Part shown: in pieces, positions 35,570 through 47,437 of the stretch | How positions within the stretch are numbered: position 1 is the stretch's first letter | Layout of the letters: the number at the start of each line of letters is the position of its first letter | Assembly: GCA_039881145.1 (NCBI GenBank) | Contig: JAYKKI010000008.1 | Span: 28,998,501-29,062,500, forward strand | Direction: 5' to 3' | DNA: 64,000 bases | From: Druceiella hillmani | Lineage: Eukaryota > Arthropoda > Insecta > Lepidoptera > Hepialidae | Translations under genes and position numbers: made by a program | Notes under the pieces: model-generated | The model's database searches: none | The model's input: only the letters and a program-made list of their open reading frames with translations | Told to the model about the DNA's origin: nothing

Positions 35570-35875
35570 CTCGTTGTATATATATAGTACGGATACATAT
35601 TATTTCTTTTAAAAATGTGGGGTACTGTACTTCCTGCGACACCTGAACGTCGAGAAATCCGCCAAACACTCGTGAGCTTCTTCCACTTCGGCCAGCACTT
35701 GACGCTCACCAATATTTCTAGGTCTTCCTTCAGGAAGACTTCCTACATTTCCAGGAATTCGACTCTCTAAATAAGCGTTATTTACGCGAAGAAAGACTCT
35801 GTGATCGGGATAGCGTGCGCGATTAGGGTAGCGCTCGCGATACGTACGTGCGGCTTGCCGAGAATTCCCGTCACA
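34758..35875 (-). pseudogene. DUF4817-type (Tc1/mariner-like) DDE transposase, split by (TA)n
   Basis: The minus strand carries most of a transposase in broken frames. The N-terminal helix-turn-helix region gives GLCDGNSRQAARTYRERYP and then NRARYPDHRVF (35875-35790), LPEGRPRNIGERQVLAEVE (about 35735-35680) and YPYYI (about 35600). After the microsatellite it resumes with ECKHCYLLPIND (the usual VQALLPTD-like stretch). The catalytic core gives NLWAGILDGKIVGPFELP and RLNRIRYLRFLRD (about 35250-35160), then DVATARWC, and the second catalytic region as GAPAHFSRQVTEYLNAN with GRGGTIAWH (35080-34980). The C-terminal end reads CARASAKHFKHLL at about 34800-34758. Frameshifts and stops are frequent. 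It is the fullest transposase in the window. Confidence 0.8.
35466..35590. repeat. (TA)n microsatellite inside the transposase remnant
   Basis: A TA tract at about 35480-35564 with two TAGATA interruptions. The flank CTCGTTGTATATATAT occurs on both sides, at 35474 and 35570, and TATATAGTAC occurs twice (35559 and 35581). The tract therefore grew at, and partly duplicated, the transposase codons for the conserved YPYHIQRVQAL-like stretch. Confidence 0.9.
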
Positions 35876-35894
35876 TAGCCCGTAAATCGGTTGG

Positions 35895-35945
35895 TTGTAG
35901 TGACATTATAGTAATGACATTCAATATCACTACAACCGACAGCAA
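35895..35945. repeat. Inverted repeat between the transposase and the RTE remnant
   Basis: GGTTGTAGTGA (35901-35911) pairs with TCACTACAACC (35927-35937) around a short A+T-rich loop. It sits exactly at the junction of two mobile-element remnants. Confidence 0.65.
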
Positions 35946-35984
35946 TGTAAATGGAATGAAGCCGATGTAAAGATTTATTATGAA

Positions 35985-36395
35985 GATTGTTAGGTATTCT
36001 ATAGAAAAGCTGAGGAAGATATGAAAGAACAGCAACTTCACAATAACAACGGAAATCAAATTCGTTCGAGCATTAATGTTTCCCATTTTCCTCTATGGCT
36101 CAGAGACGAGGACATTGCGTGAAAGAAAGAGAAAAAAAGATGGAAATATGATATTAGAAAAGAATGCATTGAGTATCGTGGACTGAGTTCCGTACTAATG
36201 GAACTGTATTCCAAGAACTCTGTTTCAGGCAGCACTTGTCCAATATTGTATAAACTTGCATAATGAAATTCTACAAGCACGTGTCGCTGCATAACAATGA
36301 TAGTATTGAACGCCTGGTGGTACGAGATAAAATGGAACATGTCAGACCACTTGAGAGAGCACCGATGACATAGAATGCAAGAAAAAAGTTTAAAG
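35985..36395 (+). pseudogene. RTE-like retrotransposon, C-terminal tail
   Basis: Plus-strand frames give KNSNFTITTEIKFVRALMFP and then IFLYGSETRTLRE (about 36028-36123), which matches the usual LVRAMVFPI-LYG-E-WTL motif downstream of the reverse transcriptase. Further on come degraded EFRTNVSILQEL and YKxxLKF motifs, then HNNDSIERLVVRDKME and RPLERAPMT (about 36290-36370), the usual end of the protein. Several frameshifts are present. Only the last 130 or so codons survive, typical of 5' truncation. Confidence 0.75.
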
Positions 36396-36789
36396 TATAT
36401 AAATATAAAAATAGAGAAATCAAATGAAAATTTAACATATTTTCTCTAGCGTAAAGAGTATGGGCTAACTGATATGGAAATTAAATGACAGAAATTCTTT
36501 CCGATTTATTAGAAAGGAAAAAAATATAATTTTATACATCGGGTATAATATTTACTATAACACCTTCGATATAAAATTTTCATAGTCATTAATTATGGAT
36601 TTATTTAAAATATCTAAAGTAATGAAGAAAAATCTTTCCTTTTCCACTATTTGATTATCTATTATGACTCGAAAAATTTTAAATGAAAAAATTCCCTCAA
36701 ACATTCGATAATTCATATGGTCCCAAAGGAGTTAATATTTTTCCCTTTATAACTAAATGTGAGTATGAAGATTTTCAATTCTGAGCATG
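36396..36789. other. A+T-rich spacer
   Basis: No feature recognised between the RTE tail and the mariner remnant. Confidence 0.4.
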
Positions 36790-37985
36790 AAAATTCAAGA
36801 AAGCCAAATGTAGTCACGTAAAGAAGAAACGTGCTCTTACAATATTAAACGAAGAAAATCCAGTATTTTGCGCAGTCACAAATTGGTATCGGCTAAATCG
36901 AAGCGTCATGATGTTGCAGGTTTAGATCGAACGGGCATGTAATTGAAAGAGGAGCTTCGTTTTAAAATCTATTCTAATCTAACCCTTAATACTTTTTGTA
37001 CTGATCTCGAGAAAGATATTCCAGATGTTTTATATTTATTAGGCTATGTATAATAATTGAAATGTTGTAATATTATGTAAAACTCGCGAAATAGGTGCAT
37101 TCGTTGGCCCCAAAAAAAAAGAAGAGAAAAATTTGACATTTTATTATTGAAAAAGAAATTATTTTTCCGTAACAAAGGACTAAATTATAAAGAAAATAAC
37201 ATTGATTAATTTCGACATCTATTTTCAAGAGAAATCCGATGTAAATTTTGATGATCCAATTAATGATATAAGAAGGTATAAGACTGTTCAGTTTTCGAAT
37301 TTGGATATAGATTGAAATTAAAGTAAAATATTGAAAATTTACTTTTATTTAGGGAATAGAAATTCACATAAAATTTTATGACAAGCACTAGTTCCAAAGA
37401 TTCAAAGAAGGACATTATGGCCCTTTCTAATAAACCTCATCTAAAAGCGACCTTCTACAAATATAATATTAGAAAAATATACTTTTAAGTGCATGATGGG
37501 GTACAAATGGAGTTATTCATTGGGAACCCTTTTAAGCTAACAGTACAATTACGGTTAGGATTTATTGTGAAAAATCTAGCAAAGTCACTGCTAAACTTTC
37601 TTTAAATCAAAGCAAAGTTTATTTTTTACATGACAATGCTCGACGCCACGTAGCGAAAGTAACACGTAAACTAATTTACTTGAATGGAGTATGCAACTTC
37701 ATCCACTGTACTCTCCAAATCTTTCACCATCTAATTACCACGTATTTCGCTCACAGTCTAATAATTCACGCGATAAAAAATTTAAAGACGAAAGTGATAT
37801 CAAAATCGAACTTCACCGGTTTTTAGTCAAAGGCTCAAAGATTTATACAAGAGCGGAACTTTAGCTCTACATACACATTGACCACAAGTGTTAGATACCG
37901 ACGGTGATAATATAATTAACGATTGATTTTATTGATTACATGTAAAAAGTTAAAAAAATTGTGTGCAGAGATGGAGGTTTATATG
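36790..37985 (+). pseudogene. maT-type mariner transposase, decayed (copy 1)
   Basis: The N-terminal part reads AVTNWYRLN followed, in another frame, by DVAGLDRTG (about 36878-36940), the helix-turn-helix and linker of mariner-like transposases. A middle portion gives SKKDIMALSNKPHLKATFYK (about 37410) and NPFKLTVQL. The second catalytic motif is clear as FLHDNARRHVAKVTRKL (about 37624-37674). It is followed by a frame-shifted YHVFRSQSNN, KKFKDESDIKIELHRF (about 37770) and a C-terminal VLDTDGD-like end near 37890. Stops and shifts are frequent. The spacing and C-terminus fit the lepidopteran maT (DD37D) group better than classical mariner. Terminal repeats were not identified with confidence. 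Confidence 0.75.
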
Positions 37986-38444
37986 TTTGCCTAATATGTT
38001 GTCTATAATTTAACCTATTATTTGTAGAAAAATAATTCCTTCGTAACAGATTCAAGAAAAGGTATTAAAATTGACCCAATTATTGGAAGAGAGCGAAGAG
38101 AAAGATGATGGTTTTACACAAATTCTAGCTCAAGTAGACGACTAATATTATCATAATTTATACGAAATATATACTAATATCACCCAGCATATAAATTTTG
38201 TTTAAAAGTTATATGATGCACTAGCTTAGTAAATCTTAAAAGTTTATTACAACAATGAAGACCATACATGAAAATATAGATCGTTGAATTTTAAGTTAAT
38301 TTTAAATTTCATAAAACATTAATTTACCTTGTTCAATGGAATTTACCTACACATTTACTAATCACATTATGCAGTATATCGTAAGTGGGTGTAGTTATTT
38401 GTCTCAACCAGTTTTGTTTTAGAGTCACGAAATCAGGATATTAA
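37986..38444. other. A+T-rich spacer
   Basis: Nothing recognisable. Confidence 0.4.
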
Positions 38445-38580
38445 AACTAAAATATATATACTATTAAGAAATGTTTACTATTAAAACGTTTTACTAGTAA
38501 AACATATTTATACTATTAAACATATTTACTAGTAAAAAATATTTAGAGTATTAAAACTCAAATATTTATACTATAAGGTA
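38445..38580 (+). repeat. Degenerate A+T minisatellite (TTTACTATTAAAAC / TTTACTAGTAAAAC)
   Basis: Alternating units of about 14-20 bp built from TACTATTAAAA and TACTAGTAAAA, at least six copies. Adjacent units are often partly complementary, so the array can fold. Confidence 0.75.
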
Positions 38581-38774
38581 TTATCATAAAAATGAGGCTT
38601 AGAATTTTAAGTATATTACATAAAAAATATTTTCATAATAGGCCTTTTTTCGTGATACCTAATAAAACTGAATCAAAAATATGAAGTAGTTATTTAGTCC
38701 CTTAAATAAGAAAAGTATTTATAAGTGGATATTTGTTTTAATTAAAAGATCTATTAAGTATATCTGTATGCTAG

Positions 38775-39850
38775 AAGTTGTATCGTTTAGAGGAAGCAGC
38801 ATTTGTGAATTATCTTTTTTAATATATTTCTTCAGCTCGGATCCATCCACTCCTTCATAATTTTCTATGTATTTCATCTCGATTGAGCCACATCCAAGAT
38901 ATTTCCGCTATTTTCTCGATTGGATTTCGTCGTCAAGGTGGAGTATGATCTGCGCCGTCGGTTGCTAGATCAAAAGCAACTTTGATCATTTTTCATCTAG
39001 GTTTCTTACGATATGCCGCGTTCAAAGTTATTTTAAGGAAGTAGTCTTTCATGATCTTTATTTTTATTTTCTTGAGCTCTAACTTCTTCGCTTCACTCTC
39101 TATACTTTAAACTGATGACTCACTCCAAGGCTCTCTGGGTTACTTTAAATTTGTTTGCGTTTTTTTGAGTTATATTTATAATTTCAATTAGGTACACCAC
39201 GAATGGTAAGATGCGGGCTCCATAAACATTTCTTTTCCTGTTGATTTTCAAAATGTCCTTTTTTTTATGTGGATCAGTTTATCTAAGTTGGCTCCACTCG
39301 AAACCAATTTTTTTGTTTACTTCTGCAGTTTGGCTCTCTTTCCAAAGTTTTTTTCGTGCCTGATGTAGATGTACTCGTTTAGGTTCTTTGTAATAACGTT
39401 GTTACCACACAGATTCGTAGATTATTGGGCACGATTTTTATTTTCATCTTCTAGAGGTTCATTTAGCCTACATTCTTAGAAGCTTTGTTTAGTTTATTTA
39501 ACTCAGTAGAAAGTTAATTTGTATTATTGCTAATTAGTACGACACCATTACCATTAGTACGATGTAAAACGGAGATACTTGAGGTACACCCTTAAAAAAA
39601 GTCTTTTACTTTTCCTTGGTAGTTCTTGGAAATTATACTAGTGCCAGAATAGACTAAGTACGTCTATATACGATGAAATTTATAGGAATCTTCTCATTGC
39701 ATTATTCATCAATCATAATCAACTTCGGAATCGCGTTTTCAGGAACACTTTGCACTATGTCTAAATGTCCGGAATCTAGTTTAGCCCTTACTTTAATAAC
39801 TGCCTGAAAGTAAGTTAAAAACTGACTTATAATATACATAATCTAAATGT
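38775..39850 (-). pseudogene. RTE-like retrotransposon, second remnant
   Basis: On the minus strand, from about 39600 downward, frames give VVLISNNTN followed by LSTELNKLNKASKNVG, the segment after the catalytic YADD box, which is itself eroded to NGNG. Then come FGKRAKLQ, the region around KVTQRALE (about 39130), TNLKxPREPW-like shifted frames, and a C-terminal SRKWRKYLGCGS-like stretch ending in WMDPS near 38840. Very many stops. The divergence is greater than in the 9.2-10.2 kb copy, so it is probably older. Confidence 0.65.
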
Positions 39851-42800
39851 AGCAGTATGTCGTGACGGGAACATTTCTCGACGAGCGTGCGAATAGTACG
39901 GAAGCGATTTTTTTGTGACGCACCCGATTATGACGCAGCCAACTGTTTGTAGTTGGTAAAGGTCAAATTAATTTGTGAATTTTATTACGTTATCTTGTGA
40001 AGAGATTATGCATTACGTTGGAAAAACTGATTGGTTATTAACTACTAACATTTGTTGTATCTGCTACCTTTGTCAAAATGATAGATAATTATGACTTATT
40101 GCTAAAATAGACATTGCTATCATTATTAACTAGTAACAAAGTCACACAACTACCCCGATGAAGAAAGTCCAAATTTTGAGGTAATTACTTTCAGTCACTC
40201 ATGTATTATTAAAGATCTTACACATATATTTGATTGCGTAGGAATATTCCTGCTTCTTTGCAGCTATATACGTAAAAATACTTCTTCCTATTATTTGGGG
40301 GACTAAACAACTATTTTATGCACTTTTATTGAGGCGACGAACATAAGGACAGTTTTAACATCGTCGTTCTGTGTTTATAGTATATAATTCAATTTCTGAG
40401 TTTATGTATTCGAGGAACTCATGGTTTTTGTAATTATCATGGAAAGTCATTTAGTTTTTGTATTAATGGATTAATTAACTTTGTAGATTTATCAAGTCAT
40501 AAAAAATGTTTCCTTCGATATCATAGAAAGGTCGAAAATTAAAAATTACATAGACTGAAAAAAAATTAAAAATTCCTTAGGGATACAAGCAAATTTACTG
40601 CCAGTTTGCAGTTATTTATATATTAATTAATTTTGGCAACGAAGTAAATATTTTTGATATTATCAAATTATGCTTTTATTTAGTAATAAAGAGTTAAGTT
40701 TCCGAACAATTCTATTTTTTACACTTAATACGAAAAGGAAAAAAATTATTAAAGGGACACAATTTTGTTTGGCAAAATAAGTGCTAAAACTAGCGAGAGA
40801 CAAGTGTTCAAAGTGATATTCGATCTTTTCGTGCGAAAACAAATTCTTGTTTATTTTTTTTTGTAGTAATAATATAATTTCCTCTTTTATATTAGTTTGC
40901 CTTAGAAAATAAAATAAATAACTTTCTAACAATTAGGGGGATAAGGTAAGTGGCGATGCAAAGATATAAATGTGAAAAATATGTGAAACTTTCTTTATTC
41001 TCATACAATGATACAAAAAGAAAATAAATTAAAATTGTATGTATATAGCTAAAATATTTTGTTTAAATCATAAAGAAATGTTGAGAAAAAGACGTTATGT
41101 TAACCGAAAAATGAATGCGCATAAAATTTAGTGACCTGAAGAGAAGGCATAAATAAAAATGAGCTCGGTTATCTTATATTTATTAATATTCGAGAATGCT
41201 CATTTTGCAAAGCGATAACAATAAAACTGTCTAAGTTACTGCTGTTATATCAAACATTAATTTTGTTTATGGGGTTACTAATTCCTTCTTAATTAAATAA
41301 TATTTTGTGTCCTTTGTATTAATTAATGCTAACTATACATTAAGTACAAATAAATGTTTCGAAATGCACATTTTTAATTGAAATATTTTTTCGATCTATA
41401 CTTTTTGCTGAAGATTCTAAAACAGATAAGTAACGCTTTAAAAGTAAATGGTAATCGTAATGAAATTAACATTGAAAAATTTATGACTCCATCGATACTC
41501 TGCTACACTATTACCACTTGAAGTATTCAAATAATATATTAAAGTAATACATTTTTAAATTTGTTACAATTTGTGTGAAAACATTTACTTAAGAAGTAAG
41601 ACTATTTTTGATTGTACATTACAAATGAATTGGCAGGTCATAATAAATCTACTAAAGAAATTCTTTCATTGGTTAGTTTGATTTTCGGGCGTATTTTTAA
41701 CAATCTTGAGAACAAAAATTGGAAAAACTTTTTTAATCATCTATCTGTAGACGTTTTTACTTTAGACAGGAATGCCACGGCTGATACGGCACTGTCACAG
41801 GCAATGCCCTGGTTTGATGTCCTCCTATTCTATCACCTCATCTCCTCCGCTTGAGTTTATCAGTGGATAACAAAACGATCACGTATCAATAATTAGAATT
41901 TTTTCTTCTGTTTTACTATATCTTTAAAGAATTGGCTGTGAAAATTATAAAGTAGCTTGACAAGCAATTTGCAACGGCGTCGATCATATTCGGTGCCGTT
42001 AATTAATTAGATTATAATTTGAATAATTTTGTTGTTAAAATTTAATATTTACTGTCTATCAAGTCCTTAACAGTGCTTGTCGAGCGTTGTACGAAAAAAA
42101 TACCTTAAAAATAACTGTTAACACGTCCTCAGCATATTATATTTGGTTAAAAAAGAATGTAAACTAATAAACGAATAAATAATTATTTTTATTAGAGTAT
42201 TTATTGTATTGTTAAATAGGTACGATGTGAGTGAAAATCTTATTGATATAAGCTAAACTAAATTAGAAGTTTGCAGTTGATACTTCGAAAAGCTTTTCAG
42301 TTCAAACATAGAAAACGTATCATAATTTCAGTAGTTTTCCTTGGCAGCTAGAAAGCAGTAATACTAAGCTCGAATTTAAATTACCTATCAAGTTAACGCC
42401 CATATAGTATATGTATCTTATAGTATATAAAAATTAGGTTTGCAAACGTATAGGTTTCACGAAGTTTAGTCCATTAACATCTGCTTTCTATTAGTAAGCA
42501 TTATTAAGTTACTGACATTAGTTTTTTTAAAGTATATGTAAACAGACACGAATAAATATTTCGTATTAATAAATATAAAATAGCCAATATAACAGATGTG
42601 TTCTTCGTCTTTGGTTATGTTAACACTTATTTTTCCAAGCGGTCAAAAGTTTTTCTTCAATTAGTGTAAATAAAATATTTTTATAATAAATCGTTGTAAT
42701 AATTTCATCAATTATTACTAAAGGTTGCGATTTCGACATCGTTTTTTTTTTTAATTGTTTCCTATTTAAATCATTGTAGTTAATACAAGTCCAGGAATAT

Positions 42801-43884
42801 TAAGTCTTTTTGCAGAAAAAAATACGGATTCTGCAACAGTTTATAAGATTAAGTTGTATTAGTAACTTTTTCGATCACTTATCTTCTAGTTTATAATAAT
42901 GTTTATGGACAAAAATAGACTTTTAAGAAATAAATACAATCATAATACATAGAATTAATAAGTGGCTTCGAAAAACTTATATTTCTTAGTTCTGATAAAA
43001 ATAAAATTTATAATTCTAGGTACTGGACATAATTATATTACTTCATAACACTAAATTTTATAGAAATCAATTCATCCTTTCTATCAATTCTGTAATTCTG
43101 TTATACTGAATATGGTAAATATATCTGGAAAAAAGAAACATAGAATGTATCATATCCTATGCTTCTTTTTACAATTCAAAATAAAAAAGTCGGATAAAAA
43201 TCTATCAACACCTAATCAATCAAAATTTATAGATTCTTTAAAGTACCCGAATTTAAAATATTACTATATTTAGAAATACCTATTTTGACGTATTTCCAAC
43301 ACAGTCCACAACAGTTCATATATTGATTGTAGACTGTACAGTCTGCAGTCAATGTAGTCGATTTAACTGTTTTCAAGTTTCTCATGAAACAATTGACACT
43401 TTCATGTGATACGTTTCATTTATATAATATTATTTTAAATCATATAGTGGGAATTCTTACTTATATATGAAAGAGTATATGATTCCATTAAAAAACGTTT
43501 TTTTTTCTAATTTAATTATCGCAATACCAAAATATAGAGAAGATATTAACTAAAAAATAAATAAATGGCATTAAAGATAATTTTCTCTTACCGAAATAAA
43601 TGTAGTAGCGACGATGGTTTCTTGAATTGAAAATGTTTGTTAAATTTTCCTGATTTTCTTTGAGTTTAATATTTACTATTGTAGTAATTCTTGAATTTGG
43701 GTCAATCATGCTTTTTGAGATTCTTCACATATTCTTTCGCTTACTCATGAACATAGTTAGATATCGTAAATGAACGGACATATACAAATATATAAAAGTA
43801 TGTCGTGCACATCTATATAAAATTCAATATATTGCCTAGTATATCGAGATAGAGTGTCCCGAAAACTATGAATTTTAGACGAGA
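39851..43884. other. Long A+T-rich stretch; one CpG-richer patch
   Basis: At 39858-39955 a patch (GTCGTGACGGGAACATTTCT, CGACGAGCGTGCGAATAG, GTGACGCACCCGATTATGAC) directly follows the RTE remnant and may be its 5' flank or another repeat. Open frames at 40663-40932 (minus) and 41612-41854 (plus) have no recognised domain; the end of the second is richer in G+C but ends at 41854. The rest is plain A+T-rich DNA. Confidence 0.4.
43331..43344. repeat. Perfect 14-bp palindrome AGACTGTACAGTCT
   Basis: Self-complementary without a spacer, followed by GCAGTC. It could bind a symmetric dimeric transcription factor or be chance; no promoter context is visible. Confidence 0.6.
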
Positions 43885-44570
43885 CTAGAGAGAGAGTGTC
43901 TCGAAATCTATGAAATTTAGAAAAATCGCTACAGTGCTCTGATTAAATTTAAAAACTCTGTTTTTTTATAATTTAGCTTTCAACAGTTGAACACAAAAAT
44001 GTTGAATGTTACATAAAGTCTGAACACAAAAATAGTTTCGGAAACTACAAAAAAAAATCGAGTAGATACGTTATTTGTGCTTTAGCAAATTTCCCAATAA
44101 TACCTTAGATTCAAAAATATTTAGAATATGTGGTTTAATAAGCTTTATAACAACACCAAATTTAAAGTTTATACATCAAATGGTTTCAGCGAAAAAATTG
44201 TGAATATTTTAAGCTATACAAATATATTAGACAAAGTTCTAAAGTATATAGTTTTAGAATCTTTATAAATCGCTATTTCAAGTGATGCCCGACACTATAT
44301 CAATTGAAAGAGATCTATACGATACAAAGAATTAAATAAACAAATTATTATTTTATTTTGCTACTTTTAAAAATTTCCACATAACTAATTTTGATTGTTA
44401 CTACTAAGATATATACGAGTTAACATTATTTATGTCCATGCTAAATTCCAATTTTTACATCAAACTGTTTCTGATAAATTTTAGCCGTCATACGCGGACA
44501 GACAGACCGACAAGTAAGTGATCTTTTAAGAGTACCATTTTTTTCCTTTTGAAGTACGAACTCCGAACAA
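43885..44570 (+). mobile_element. GTTCCGTAC-type repeat, copy H (3' part)
   Basis: AAAATCGCTACAGTGCTCTG, a T-run with TTTAGC, then CATCAAATGGTTTCAGCG and the tail CGGACAGACAGACCGACAAG, TAAGTGATCTTTTAAGAG and TTTTGAAGTACGAACTCCG. The head words are not present. The segment 43855-43905 contains GAGTGTCCCGAAAACTATGA and GAGTGTCTCGAAATCTATGA, a small tandem duplication at its left edge. Confidence 0.65.
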
Positions 44571-44644
44571 TTATTTTAAAAGGTATTTAAACTATCACTC
44601 AGGTATGTTTGTTATACTTATATTATATAGTTTGGCTGTTTTCA

Positions 44645-44860
44645 TCTGTACTAATATAATAAAGAAGCAAAGTATGTGAGATTGTGAGTCAGAGGTAATT
44701 CCTAAAATTACCCAATAGAGTTTAAAGTATATGTGTTATACCCTGCGTTCTGACATAGTCTATGTTTTATCCGATTTTATACCTCTTTGCAAACTTTGAA
44801 AACGGGGATGAAGCCGGCGTGAATTGATAAAAGTCGGAAAAAGTGCTCACATTTCACAAG
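44645..44860 (+). repeat. Lepidopteran ACTAATATTATAAAG-type repeat
   Basis: CTGTACTAATATAATAAAGA, then TACCCTGCGTTCTGACATAG, CTATGTTTTATCCGATTTTA and AACGGGGATGAAGCCGGCG follow the word order of a repeat common in Lepidoptera (its usual wording is ACTAATATTATAAAGAGG, ACATAGGCTA, TTTATCCCG). A diverged copy, not coding. Confidence 0.55.
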
Positions 44861-44960
44861 AAGATTCCTGGTGCAGGGTTAGCGAATTGAAGTTTGCATA
44901 GTGACTTTTAGAGGCAACTTAAAAGAAGGGATAAATATTCTAAATTTAAGGGGCATTTTC

Positions 44961-45004
44961 AGAGGGGAGGTCAAGTGTCTCAAAAAGAGGGGAGGTCAAG
45001 TGTC
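44961..45004 (+). repeat. 19-bp direct duplication AGAGGGGAGGTCAAGTGTC
   Basis: Two exact copies at 44961-44979 and 44986-45004 separated by six bases, just before the CpG-rich patch. Confidence 0.9.
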
Positions 45005-45081
45005 ATTTTGTGGTGTAATGTTATATATATGCCATCTCAAAGGAAATCAAAAATAATCTCCAGGTTAGGTCACTTAAAAAT

Positions 45082-45245
45082 TTAAACACGGCCTGTCTGC
45101 CCTTCTTCTGTCCCCATTTTGCACACTTGACACATTTGCGCGCCGCCACCCGCCGCCATTTTAATGCAACTGCCGAAGGTTATTGCGATGCAGCTAGGCT
45201 GCTGAGAGCGTTGGCGAGCCGGCGAATATAACCGAAGCACATATT
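45082..45245 (-). promoter_or_regulatory. CpG-rich patch, candidate promoter / 5' exon
   Basis: This is the most G+C-rich block in the window: TTTGCGCGCCGCCACCCGCC and GAGCGTTGGCGAGCCGGCG. On the minus strand the sequence ATTAAAATGGCGGCGGG puts an ATG at 45159 in good context. The frame encodes MAAGGGAQMCQVCKM and stops at 45082 after 25 codons. No clear 5' splice site follows, so either this is an upstream short frame in a 5' UTR or it is not a gene start. It might also be a repeat fragment. Composition and ATG context are what is seen; promoter function is inferred. Confidence 0.3.
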
Positions 45246-45485
45246 CTGCATAACTCAATGGTTCCGACCGATATTCATTTGTTCGTTCGTATCATTCGTT
45301 TTCAAGCAGTTGCATTTCTCGGTAAAAGTTTAATTTATATTCACAATAAACAGATCCCAGGGATAGCCTTTTAGGAATTTTCTCATATGGATTTTCTTAT
45401 GGGGCAACGATATATTGGGTTGTCCAAGGAATTTCATAAAACCAGTACAGTTTATTCTCATAAATAATAAAACTATAATTATCGT

Positions 45486-46038
45486 GTGTTGCTACGCTTT
45501 TATCAATTAAATAAAATGCTACTGAAATGTGTTAATAAACATCATATTGGTACGACCTCTTCATCAATAGGAAAATACGACGACATCCTATTGGTACAAC
45601 ATCTTACTGGAGACTCCATCGATAATAATATATGTAGGCAACACGACGATTTTTTAGATGGGAGGTGAAGTTAGAGCGGAACGGAAAAGGACTCTTTCAG
45701 TCCCTATTTGTAGATGAATTAATAAAAGAAAAACTGGCACAAGAATTACTTAAATTTCGAATTATTTGCATTTCGTATAGAGAAGTGATAAAAAGTATCA
45801 TTTTCGCTGCCCTCTGTGAAAGTCGCTCTGCCTTCACCATTGGTTCGTGGCTCCATGATACACACAAATGGAAAAGAAATAGAAAAAAGGAAAAATGTGT
45901 AAATATAAATCCATTAACCCATTCCTCTATCCACGCGAACAAAATTGCGAAGGCCAGTATATAATAATTTATAACAACCCTCCGTAATGTACAGACGATG
46001 TCTTCTGTATGAAACAATAGATATCTTATACGTGACAT
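45486..46038. other. Unidentified block, open on both strands
   Basis: The plus strand is open at 45486-45668 and then 45665-45964 (99 codons), with KYDDILLVQHLTGDS in the first part and ALCESRSAFTIGSWLHDTHK in the second. The minus strand is open over 45697-46038 (113 codons) with WIEEWVNGFIF and LCVSWSHEPMVKAERLSQRA. This is the longest open stretch in the window not explained by simple repeats. I recognise no domain. The plus-strand frames overlap by four bases in different registers, as in a frameshifted single frame. It could be a younger transposon fragment or a degraded gene. Confidence 0.3.
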
Positions 46039-47437
46039 GAATTTATATTCATAAGCTCGGTTCTGGTCATTCGTAAGTCCAGAGATTTTGTTATAAGTGT
46101 CTTAAATTTCTCCTCATATATCAGATGCAAGGTCCGAGTATAAAGCATTTAATGTGGTTGATTTTTCCATTTTGATCGAAGTATTAATGCAGAAGTGAAT
46201 GTTATGTGCACTAACGCATGTTGAATGAAGAGGCGGAGTAGATCGCTTACTATGAGAATGCACTGAACACATTTGGAGAGTGTCACTAGATGGTTCGTTA
46301 CGTTTGCATTTGTAATAGATCACATGTTACGTGCACTATAATTATTACGTTATTAATTAAAAAGTCCCTCGCACGAGTGTCCCTATTAGAGCAATGGCCA
46401 ACAGGAAAGGATGGCAGTGAATAGTGAGGCCAGCGACATCTACCCGCATAACATAACAGAGAATGTCCAAATGAGGCTGTGTTGTATTTACGACGTTCTT
46501 TGCGTATTTATAAATTAATTAAGTACATATGTTGTAACGGATTAAGTACATGCAAAATTAATAATAAATCAATCATAAGTCGATAAATATATCAATAACA
46601 TTTTGACAATTTACATCAAATCCTTCACTTAACGTACTAACATTAACTTACCATGTCTGCTTAAACCATTTTTAGCAAATATCTTTCATGTACAGACAAG
46701 CAAATTTTCGAATTTTATTATATCCGTAGATTTTTTATTTTATTTTAACCTTTGCTTCAATAAATACTGAAAAATAGCGTAGCGACATTAAAAACGAGAT
46801 TTTATAACTATAAACATATTTTTCAGTCAAGGAAATTTAAGAAATGTTTAGGAATACTTAAATTTTGCAAACTAAAATTAAATCCAACTGAAGAGTTTTT
46901 ATATAATGTCAATTAAGGCGTTTAAAAATGTTTGCTAGGTATATCCAAAATTGGTTAATTAATACAGGAATTCATTATCGAAGCTCAATTTAGTATGTCC
47001 AGTGTACAATGGCAATATGAATATTAAAATATGATTTATGTTTATCCACGTAATTTAAGTTTGTCATACATATGACAAACATTCGTGTATTGTAGTTACG
47101 TAAGAGTTTTTCACCTAATTGATTTTTTGTATTGTTTCTTTTTAATTTTTGAAATTATTTTGTTCCGTTACTTCTTTGTTTTTTTAATACACTTTTTGGT
47201 GACAATAGTTATTTACAAATTAACAATCAGATTGTTTATTTATGGATCAGATCAGTGTTACTTGCCTTATCCATAATCTTCCAATACATTTTTATTTTAA
47301 TTCATTATGATTTCATATAAAAATACAATTAAATTATCACAATATTCTCAAGTATTTACTTGAATTAATTATTTAATGTTTGTACACTTTTATTTTCGCC
47401 ATGTAATAATTTTAAGAAACACGTCGATTTGTTTATA
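46039..47437. other. A+T-rich stretch, no gene
   Basis: 46090-46450 is somewhat less A+T-rich (AATGAAGAGGCGGAGTAGAT, GAGGCCAGCGACATCTACCC) with a 69-codon minus-strand frame at 46114-46323 of unknown nature. The rest is featureless. Confidence 0.4.
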
